A stretch of 12,535 nt of DNA from an uncultured Collinsella sp. (GTDB lineage Bacteria > Actinomycetota > Coriobacteriia > Coriobacteriales > Coriobacteriaceae): positions 1 through 12,535 of the forward strand of contig UQWG01000051.1 of NCBI GenBank assembly GCA_900544645.1, written 5' to 3'. The notes below the pieces were generated by a model that searched no databases, had not been told where the DNA came from, and saw nothing but the letters and a program-made list of their open reading frames with translations. The translations under genes and the position numbers were made by a program. Position 1 is the stretch's first letter. Each line of letters starts with the position of its first letter. Below are positions 5,777-11,315 of this stretch, piece by piece.

Positions 5777-5795
5777 TCCCCGCGGGGGGGGAGTT

Positions 5796-5913
5796 TTCGA
5801 ATCCGCCCGGGGGCACCAGGGAATATGACGGCGTCGCGTGAGCGGCGCCGTTTTTGGTTAGTGGGGGCCGACGGCAGATTCGGGCCGTCGACGCTCGCGT
5901 CACCAATCGCGTC
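5796..5913 (+). repeat. Right copy of 118-bp direct repeat (attR-like)
   Basis: This copy begins with the last 23 nt of tRNA-Arg including CCA, without the rest of the tRNA, then the terminator (stem 5828-5833 with 5846-5851, followed by TTTTT) and the flank. It marks the right edge of the 3.2-kb cassette. Base differences from the left copy are confined to the part after the first 43 bp, as expected if the left flank came in with the element and this one is the older chromosomal flank, or the reverse. Confidence 0.85.
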
Positions 5914-6042
5914 ATTCGAATCGGCGCTGGGAATTCAGTGCTTTTCCTCATGCAAGTATCTTCCATCTTGCGTCGCCGTCAGCCGTGAGCGGTCGATTTT
6001 TACCGATAAACGGCAAATTAATTCAGAAAAAATCAGGTAATT

Positions 6043-6142
6043 TCAAGAATGGTCAAACTTGATTAACAGCAAAACCACAAGGTAGATGGCTTTATACGGT
6101 GAAAAACTCTGACACAATGAGAAAAAGAGTGAAAAATACTGA
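6043..6142 (+). promoter_or_regulatory. AT-rich promoter/operator region of the sugar locus
   Basis: The gene-free interval 5914-6287 becomes strongly AT-rich from about 6000. It contains TCAAG at 6043-6047 facing CTTGA at 6058-6062. It also contains two direct 14-mers, GTGAAAAACTCTGA at 6099-6112 and GTGAAAAATACTGA at 6129-6142 (12 of 14 identical, 30-bp period). CTGACA at 6109-6114 could be a -35 element. These are candidate sites for the DeoR-type regulator encoded at 8831. The exact start of transcription cannot be fixed. Confidence 0.4.
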
Positions 6143-6287
6143 TTGAAAATGAACTTATGTGGCAGTAATCTACATGTCACAGGGTAAGCCCCGGCGCGCA
6201 GGCGGCGTCCCTTATCGAATTACGGATATAGATCAGGTGCTCGAACGGGCAGAAACGATCAAGGACGAAGGTAAAGGACGTAGAAGC

Positions 6288-7226
6288 ATGAAGCTTGCAA
6301 CTCGTATCAACTCCTATTTTCGCGATGGCGACAAGAATCTTGATCGCGTGTTCGCGGAGTTCCAGAGCGTGGGCCTCACGCACGTCGACCTCAACTACCC
6401 CGAGCACTGCACAGGTGTCACGGCTGAGGACATGGCCGCCAAGCTCGCAGCTCACGACCTGCAGCTGAACGGCTGCGCGCTGCGCTTCCGCAACGCCTTC
6501 CTCAACGGTGACCTGGGCAATGCCGATGATGCCCTTGCCGCGGAAGCCCTTGAGCTCTGCTACGAGGCGTGCGACTACTGCCGCACTGCCGGTGGCAACA
6601 CGGTGACCATCTGGCTCGGCCACGACGGCTTTGACTACAGCTTCCAGATCGCCTACGCTCGCGTCTTCGACCAGCTCGTAGCCGCATTCCAGAAGGTTTG
6701 CGACTACGCGCCCGACCTCAAGATCTCGATTGAGTACAAACCCTACGAGGAGCGCGCGTACGCGTTCATCGACTCCATGGGTATGACCGGCATGATTCTC
6801 AACGCTGCAGACCGCCCGAACCTGGGCGTCACGCTGGATTACTGCCACATGCTCATGAAGCACGAGAACCCTGCCATGGCCGCCGACCTGTTCGGCCGCG
6901 AGGGCAAGCTCTACGGCATTCACCTAAACGACGGCAACGGTCGCTTCGACGATGGCCTTATGATTGGTACGTCCACGCCGGTGAAGACCCTCGAGTTCCT
7001 CTACTACGTGAAGAAGCACGGTTACGACAGCGCAATCTACTTCGACACGTTCCCGGTCATCGAGCCCGCTGCCGGCGAGGCTGCACAGAACGACCAGATG
7101 ATCCATCTGCTCAACGACGCCATCGAGGCCGTAAGCATGGAGAAGATCCAATCCGTTATCGATGCAAACGACGCGATTAAGGCAGCCGAGCTTGTCCGCG
7201 AGCTCTTCTGCGCAATGGGGAGGTAA
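6288..7226 (+). CDS. TIM-barrel sugar (phosphate) isomerase/epimerase
   Basis: A 312-residue protein of the xylose-isomerase-like TIM-barrel superfamily (AP endonuclease family 2 fold), whose members isomerise or epimerise sugars or sugar phosphates with a divalent metal. Candidate metal ligands occur in the expected strand ends: E149 in ISIEYKP, D184 in TLDYCHM, H212 in GIHLNDGNG, and D253 in IYFDTFP. WLGHDGFDYSFQ at about residues 106-117 is a further conserved-looking stretch. No signal peptide is present, so it acts in the cytoplasm. The frame is open from a GTG at 6159, but the ATG at 6288 (MKLATRINSYF) begins the barrel and is preceded by AAAGGACG, so it is preferred. The PTS gene starts 3 nt after its stop, so both are one operon and this enzyme likely handles the imported sugar. 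The substrate is unknown. Confidence 0.88.
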   Translation: MKLATRINSYFRDGDKNLDRVFAEFQSVGLTHVDLNYPEHCTGVTAEDMAAKLAAHDLQLNGCALRFRNAFLNGDLGNADDALAAEALELCYEACDYCRTAGGNTVTIWLGHDGFDYSFQIAYARVFDQLVAAFQKVCDYAPDLKISIEYKPYEERAYAFIDSMGMTGMILNAADRPNLGVTLDYCHMLMKHENPAMAADLFGREGKLYGIHLNDGNGRFDDGLMIGTSTPVKTLEFLYYVKKHGYDSAIYFDTFPVIEPAAGEAAQNDQMIHLLNDAIEAVSMEKIQSVIDANDAIKAAELVRELFCAMGR

Positions 7227-7229
7227 CCA

Positions 7230-8606
7230 ATGAAACGCGACTGGAACGCGATGGCTCAGGGGATTCTGGACGCCGTCGGTGGTCCCGAGAACATCTCGGG
7301 CATGACGCACTGCGCGACGCGCCTGCGCCTCAATCTCAAAGACGACGCGGCTTGCGACGACGCTGCGGTCAAGGAAGTCGAAGGCGTTGTGAACACGCTG
7401 AACAAGGCCGGTCAGTACCAGGTTCTTATCGGCACTGAGGTCCCGAAGCTGTACGAGAAGTTTGAGCCGCTGGTCAAGGGTTCGGGCGTGGAAATCTCCG
7501 CTGCTACCAAGGACGAGGGCGAGAGCATCGTCAGCCAAGTCTTCTCCGCGATCTCCGGCATCTTTGCCCCGCTGCTGCCCGCCATGGCCGGCTCCGGTAT
7601 CCTGCGCGGCTTCGTTATCCTGGCCGCCCAGCTCGGCATCATCGCTGAGGGCACGGGTACCTACACCATCCTGTACACCCTGGCCATGAGCGTGTTCTAC
7701 TTCCTGCCCGTGCTGCTCGGCTTCTCCGCCGGCAAGCGCTTCGGCGCGAGCCCGTACCTGTCGGCGCTGCTCGGCGCGTGCCTGCTCTACCCGGACTTCA
7801 TCGCCCTCATGGGCGACGCGGGCAACGGCGCCATGACGGACTTCTTCGGCATCCCCGTGGTTCTCATGAACTACAACTCCACGGTTATCCCTGCCATCTT
7901 GTCTGTCTGGGTCTACTCGTACCTGTACAAGTGGCTCGATGAGCACGTTTCCGAGATGCTCAAGCTCGTCGTGCTGCCCGCCATCTCCCTGATCGTTATG
8001 GTTCCGCTCACCATGCTCGTCATCGGTCCCCTGGGCGTCTACGCTGGTGAGGCCATCGCCTTCGTGGTCAACTGGCTGATCGAGCGCAGCTCCGTGTTCG
8101 CCGGCGTGCTGGTTGGCGGCGGCTGGTCCGTGCTGGTGTCCATGGGCATCCACTGGGCCGTGAACCCCATCATGATCAACAACATCGCTCAGAACGGCTT
8201 CGACTACATCTGCCCCTTCACCTTCGCCTGCAACTTCGCCGTTATCGGCTGCGCCTTCGGCGTGTTCCTCAAGGCCCGCGACCAGAAGCTCAAGAGCTTC
8301 GCGATGACCGGTGTCGTATCGATCGCCCTGTCCGCCATCATCGAGCCCACGCTGTTCGGTATGCTCGTGAAGAACAAGAAGGTCTGGCTTGCGCAGATCA
8401 TCGGCGGTGCCGTCGGCGGCGCGTTCCTCGGTATCATGAAGGTCGTCACCACTGCGTTCACCTTCGGTTCCGTCACTACGTTCCCGGCTTTCGTGAGTTC
8501 CGACCCCATGAACTTCGCTTGGGCTATGGTCGGCATGCTCATTTCCGCCGTCGTGGCCGGTGTTCTTGCCTTCGCCTTCAACGGCAAGGAGGATCAGCTC
8601 GCCTAA
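7230..8606 (+). CDS. PTS glucose/beta-glucoside/sucrose-family EIIBC
   Basis: Imports and phosphorylates a sugar. The 458-residue protein has an N-terminal EIIB domain (about 1-90) with the phosphorylated cysteine C28 in MTHCATRLRL and the downstream GQYQVLIGTEVPKLYEKF segment. The EIIC membrane domain follows, starting near residue 100 (ISGIFAPLLPAMAGSGILRGF) and carrying MGIHWAVNPIMINNIAQNG and the IIEPTLFGMLVKNKK loop of this family. The C-terminal IIA domain found in BglF-type proteins is absent, so phosphate must come from a IIA encoded elsewhere. The start at 7230 follows GGGGAGG, which ends just before the upstream stop codon, indicating coupling to the TIM-barrel gene. No clear terminator follows. 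Neither a phospho-beta-glucosidase nor another glycosidase gene is adjacent, so a free monosaccharide substrate is plausible. Confidence 0.94.
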   Translation: MKRDWNAMAQGILDAVGGPENISGMTHCATRLRLNLKDDAACDDAAVKEVEGVVNTLNKAGQYQVLIGTEVPKLYEKFEPLVKGSGVEISAATKDEGESIVSQVFSAISGIFAPLLPAMAGSGILRGFVILAAQLGIIAEGTGTYTILYTLAMSVFYFLPVLLGFSAGKRFGASPYLSALLGACLLYPDFIALMGDAGNGAMTDFFGIPVVLMNYNSTVIPAILSVWVYSYLYKWLDEHVSEMLKLVVLPAISLIVMVPLTMLVIGPLGVYAGEAIAFVVNWLIERSSVFAGVLVGGGWSVLVSMGIHWAVNPIMINNIAQNGFDYICPFTFACNFAVIGCAFGVFLKARDQKLKSFAMTGVVSIALSAIIEPTLFGMLVKNKKVWLAQIIGGAVGGAFLGIMKVVTTAFTFGSVTTFPAFVSSDPMNFAWAMVGMLISAVVAGVLAFAFNGKEDQLA

Positions 8607-8683
8607 GAGCCCCGGATGCGCCGCCTCTCCTAGGGTCGTTCTCTTCGCTTGAAGAGCGTCGCGCTTACGCGAGGTGTGTCAAC

Positions 8684-8704
8684 CTCGTTCAAATTGTGAA
8701 CGAG
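8684..8704. promoter_or_regulatory. Inverted repeat upstream of the DeoR-family gene
   Basis: CTCGTTCA (8684-8691) and TGAACGAG (8697-8704) form a perfect 8-bp inverted repeat around AATTG. No T-run follows, so it is more like an operator than a terminator. A second perfect 12-bp palindrome, CTTTTCGAAAAG, lies at 8775-8786, 44 bp before the regulator ATG. Either could be an autoregulatory site. The interval 8607-8830 has no gene. Confidence 0.45.
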
Positions 8705-8830
8705 AGGGTAGGTCAATCGATTAAGCGGTCGTCATCGCAACAGGTGGCGGCCGCTATTCTGCTTGTGCGTTACACTTTTCGAAAAGAAATGAACGAGCGT
8801 GAAGCAGAGTGGTTTGGAGAGGTTCCCAAT

Positions 8831-9574
8831 ATGATTCCGTATGAGCGCCAGGAGCGAATTGTAGAGTGCCTGCAGAAGTCGGGCTTCGCGAGGATTTCCG
8901 AGCTGCAGGAGGAGCTGCCGGGCGTCTCTATTTCGACGCTACGTCGCGACCTCAAGGAGCTGGAGGCGCTTGGCAAGGTTGAGCATCTTTCGGGCGGCGC
9001 GGTGAGGCTCCTCTCGGCTGTCCACGAGGTGAGTATCTCGACGCGTTCGGGCCTACACGGGAGTGAGAAGGAACAGATTGCCCAAGTCGCCTTGCGTTTT
9101 GTTGAGGACGGGGACACGCTCTACTTGGACTCGGGTTCCACCTGCACGGCGCTGCTGCGTCTGCTGCTCGACCGCGACGTGACAATTTACACGACGGATG
9201 CCTCGGCGTGCCTGATTAAGAGCGAGACGCGCGCCCAGCTCATCGTGGTGGGTGGCGAGTTCAACTATGTGAACTCCTCGTTCTGCGGTTCTATGACCGA
9301 ATCGATCCTGCGCGATCTGTACTTCGATAAGGCGTTTATCGGGACCAACGCGATTGACGAGGACCGCGGCGTCATGACGCCCTCCTACGTTGAGGCGGCG
9401 AAGAAGCGCATCGTGCGCGAGAATTCGAATAAGGCGTACGTGCTGTGCGACAGCTCGAAGTTCCATCAGTTCTCGAATGTTCGCGCGTTTGGGTTCGATG
9501 GTGTGTCGATTATCGCGGAGTCCTATGACGAGAAGATCGCCCAGTGCGCGCGCCTGATCACGCCTGGAGCGTAG
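8831..9574 (+). CDS. DeoR/GlpR-family transcriptional regulator
   Basis: A 247-residue repressor-type protein of the family that responds to phosphorylated sugars. The N-terminal DeoR helix-turn-helix (1-60) reads RQERIVECLQKSG, then SISTLRRDLKELEALGKV, and ends in the typical SGGAVRL. The C-terminal sensor domain (about 70-235), related to RpiA/NagB-type sugar-phosphate isomerases, carries DTLYLDSGSTCTALLRLL, YTTDASACL, VVGGEFNY, FIGTNAIDEDRGVMTPS, and AYVLCDSSKF. The frame is open further upstream, but the ATG at 8831 has GGAGAGG at 8816-8822 with 8-nt spacing and starts where the family starts. It lies between the PTS gene and the epimerase gene on the same strand, so it probably controls this sugar locus, with a sugar phosphate as inducer. 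Confidence 0.93.
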   Translation: MIPYERQERIVECLQKSGFARISELQEELPGVSISTLRRDLKELEALGKVEHLSGGAVRLLSAVHEVSISTRSGLHGSEKEQIAQVALRFVEDGDTLYLDSGSTCTALLRLLLDRDVTIYTTDASACLIKSETRAQLIVVGGEFNYVNSSFCGSMTESILRDLYFDKAFIGTNAIDEDRGVMTPSYVEAAKKRIVRENSNKAYVLCDSSKFHQFSNVRAFGFDGVSIIAESYDEKIAQCARLITPGA

Positions 9575-9748
9575 GGGGTCCGGGCTCAGGTCTGCGGATT
9601 GCGGCCCCTGGCTGCTGCTGTCCGCGTAGCGGGATTTCTTCCTAGGGAATACGACAGCGTTTCGTGGTGCGGGCTCCTGCATGATACCAGCTAGATAGGC
9701 AAATATGGCAACGTTGTGAATCTGGAAAAGCCTGCAGGTTAACAACGT

Positions 9749-9829
9749 GGTTAAACGATTAATCAGCCAGACTGTAGATAAAGGTTAAACGATTAATTAC
9801 CACCGAGTAGATAATCACCGAGCAGATAA
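9749..9829 (+). promoter_or_regulatory. Duplicated 34-bp promoter/operator unit before the epimerase gene
   Basis: GGTTAAACGATTAAT occurs identically at 9749-9763 and 9783-9797, a 34-bp period. Each copy is followed by TAGATA at 18- or 17-nt spacing from TTAAAC, giving two promoter-like pairs (TTAAAC/TAGATA) in tandem. The motif TTAAACGATTAA has the CG-centred near-palindromic form of LacI-family operators. A further repeat, CACCGAG(T/C)AGATAA, is at 9801-9814 and 9816-9829. Upstream, 9575-9748 holds no gene. Confidence 0.5.
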
Positions 9830-9839
9830 GGAGTTCACT

Positions 9840-10493
9840 ATGCTGCTCTGCCCCAGTCTCATGTGCGCCGACTACGGCAATCTGCGTGCGACCGTCGAGG
9901 ATCTCGACGCCGCCGGCATCGACATCTTCCATTGCGACGTGATGGACGGCAGTTTCGTTCCCAATTTCGCCATGGGTCTCGAAGACATCAAGGCCGTGCG
10001 AGCTGCCACCAACAAGCTCGTCGACGTGCACCTTATGGTCGAGAATCCTGCCAGCAAGGTTGAACTTTTCGCCTCCGCCGGCGCGGACATCATCTATATC
10101 CATCCGGAGTCCGAGCGTTACGTGGTCAAGACACTCGCCGCGATTAAGTCCCTCGGCAAGAGCGCCGGTATCGCCGTGAACCCCGACACCTCTATCTCCG
10201 AGATCGAGGAGATGTTGAACCTCTGCGATTACGTGATGGTCATGACGGTGAATCCGGGTTTTGCCGGTCAGAGCTTTATCGAGTTCACGAACGACAAGGT
10301 GCGTCGCCTTGCCGCGCTGAAGGAGCGCTTTGGCTTCAAGCTCATGATCGACGGCGCCTGCTCGCCCGAGCGCGTGCGCGACCTGTCCGCCATTGGCGCG
10401 GACGGATTTATCCTGGGCACCAGTGCGCTGTTTGGCAAGGACGCTGGTTACGAGGAGTGTCTGCGCCGTTTGCGCGCCGGCGAGGTGTATTAG
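9840..10493 (+). CDS. rpe: Ribulose-phosphate 3-epimerase family protein, AlsE-like
   Basis: Epimerises a ketose phosphate at C3: ribulose-5-phosphate to xylulose-5-phosphate in Rpe, or allulose-6-phosphate to fructose-6-phosphate in AlsE. The 217-residue TIM barrel shows the metal ligands H31 and D33 in FHCDVMDGSFVPN, H64 in VDVHLMV, and D171 in MIDGAC. Several motifs match AlsE better than housekeeping Rpe: PSLMCAD at 5-11, IHPES instead of QHxEA, NPGFAGQSF instead of GFGGQ, DGAC instead of DGG, and GTSALF instead of AGSA. The ATG has AAGGAG at 9828-9833 with 6-nt spacing. It precedes rpiB by 72 nt on the same strand, probably as one transcript driven by the duplicated promoter region. The exact substrate is uncertain; the family assignment is firm. 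Confidence 0.93.
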   Translation: MLLCPSLMCADYGNLRATVEDLDAAGIDIFHCDVMDGSFVPNFAMGLEDIKAVRAATNKLVDVHLMVENPASKVELFASAGADIIYIHPESERYVVKTLAAIKSLGKSAGIAVNPDTSISEIEEMLNLCDYVMVMTVNPGFAGQSFIEFTNDKVRRLAALKERFGFKLMIDGACSPERVRDLSAIGADGFILGTSALFGKDAGYEECLRRLRAGEVY

Positions 10494-10565
10494 AAGCGGA
10501 ACGGCGAATTAGGACGGATTGAGCGCGCGGCATGCGCGAATGGTTCTTATGGAAAGGGGTCTCTT

Positions 10566-11042
10566 TTGAAGATCGGTATTGGAAACGACCACGTCGCAGT
10601 CGAGTACAAGGAAGCCATCACGGCGTATATCCAGGAGAAGTACGGCTACGAAGTCGTGAACTTCGGTACGGACAGCACCGAGCGCTTTGACTATCCCATC
10701 GCGGGTGAGGCCGTGGCGGACGCTGTCATGTCCGGCGAGGTTGATCGCGGTATCGTTATCTGCGGTACGGGTGTGGGCATCTCGCTTGCCGCCAACAAGG
10801 TGCGCGGTATCCGTTGCTGCACCTGCTCTGAGCCGTATTCCGCTCGCCTGTCGCGCGAGCACAACAACACCAACATGCTCGCATTTGGTGCTCGTGTGGT
10901 AGGCATCGAGCTGGCCAAAATGATTGTCGACGCCTGGCTCACCGGCGAGTTCGAGGGCGGCCGTCACCAGCGACGCATCGATATGATTCGCCAGATCGAG
11001 GCTCGTCAGCTCGTACGTGCGGAGGAAGCACGCGGCTGGTAG
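10566..11042 (+). CDS. rpiB: RpiB/LacAB-family sugar-phosphate isomerase (ribose-5-phosphate isomerase B)
   Basis: Interconverts an aldose phosphate and a ketose phosphate, classically ribose-5-phosphate and ribulose-5-phosphate; some members use allose-6-phosphate. The 158-residue protein shows the complete family pattern: GNDH at 6-9, STERFDYP at 37-44, catalytic C66 in ICGTGVGIS, CSEPYSARLSREHNNTN with H99, LAFGARVVG, and EGGRHQRR near the C terminus. It resembles E. coli RpiB along its full length. The start codon is TTG at 10566, fixed by GGAAAGGGG at 10551-10559 and by the N-terminal MKIGIGNDH; no ATG is available in the right place. It sits in tandem with the epimerase gene and is closed by a strong terminator, so the pair works as an isomerase-epimerase module. 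Confidence 0.95.
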   Translation: MKIGIGNDHVAVEYKEAITAYIQEKYGYEVVNFGTDSTERFDYPIAGEAVADAVMSGEVDRGIVICGTGVGISLAANKVRGIRCCTCSEPYSARLSREHNNTNMLAFGARVVGIELAKMIVDAWLTGEFEGGRHQRRIDMIRQIEARQLVRAEEARGW

Positions 11043-11072
11043 CGGAAAAGCCCGTCACCCGTGTGGTGAACT

Positions 11073-11110
11073 GCCTCCCATTTCTTGGACATGAGAAATG
11101 GGAGGCTTTT
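11073..11110 (+). terminator. Terminator after rpiB
   Basis: A perfect 13-bp stem (11073-11085 with 11094-11106) has an 8-nt loop and is followed by TTTT. It lies 30 nt after the rpiB stop and ends the sugar locus just before the IS-derived sequence. Confidence 0.92.
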
Positions 11111-11121
11111 GGAGTGGGTAT

Positions 11122-11315
11122 GATGAATTGGACACCTAGTTAAGAGCGAAAGGTGTTCAAGATGACCCAAAGAAGAAAGCGATACGACAGGCAGTTCAAG
11201 GTCTCGGCGGCAAAGGTGGTCCTGTCCGGGGAAATGACGGTCAAAGGCCTATCGAAGGAACTCGGCATAAAGGATTCGACGCTGAGAAGATGGGCCCGCG
11301 AATACGAGGAGGGTA
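11122..11315 (+). mobile_element. 5' fragment of an IS3-family element
   Basis: This fragment comprises the presumed left end (around TGAATTGGACACCTAG) and the first part of orfA up to the point where similarity stops near 11315. No orfB or right end is visible inside the window. The left boundary is approximate because no matching right terminal repeat can be seen. Confidence 0.6.
11162..11315 (+). pseudogene. IS3-family transposase OrfA, interrupted
   Basis: About 51 residues of the helix-turn-helix protein that IS3-family elements encode as OrfA (transposase_8 type): QRRKRYDRQFKVSAAKVVLS, then MTVKGLSKELGIKDSTLRRWAREYEEG. Full-length OrfA proteins are about 90-100 residues and carry a leucine zipper after the HTH. 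Here the sequence changes abruptly after REYEEG to unrelated residues and meets a stop at 11371, at the point where the IS256-type element starts. The ATG at 11162 is preceded by AAAGGTG at 11149-11155. The likely history is insertion of the IS256-family element into orfA. Confidence 0.82.

Noticed and set aside
5602..5841. Short open frames between the repeat array and the right tRNA fragment
   Set aside because: They run through the duplicated tRNA end and the G-run and show no recognisable protein features.
6159..6287. Upstream GTG start giving 43 extra residues on the TIM-barrel protein
   Set aside because: The extension is basic and lacks similarity to the family, which begins at MKLATRINSYF; a ribosome binding site precedes the ATG at 6288.
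6177..6923. 248-residue minus-strand open frame opposite the TIM-barrel gene
   Set aside because: Valine/alanine/glutamate-rich mirror sequence without motifs; the plus-strand gene has metal-binding motifs.
6924..8153. 409-residue open frame on the minus strand opposite the TIM-barrel and PTS genes
   Set aside because: Composition is dominated by H, Q, E, D, A and V, as expected for the mirror of GC-rich coding sequence. No domain or ribosome binding site is visible, and it opposes two well-supported genes.
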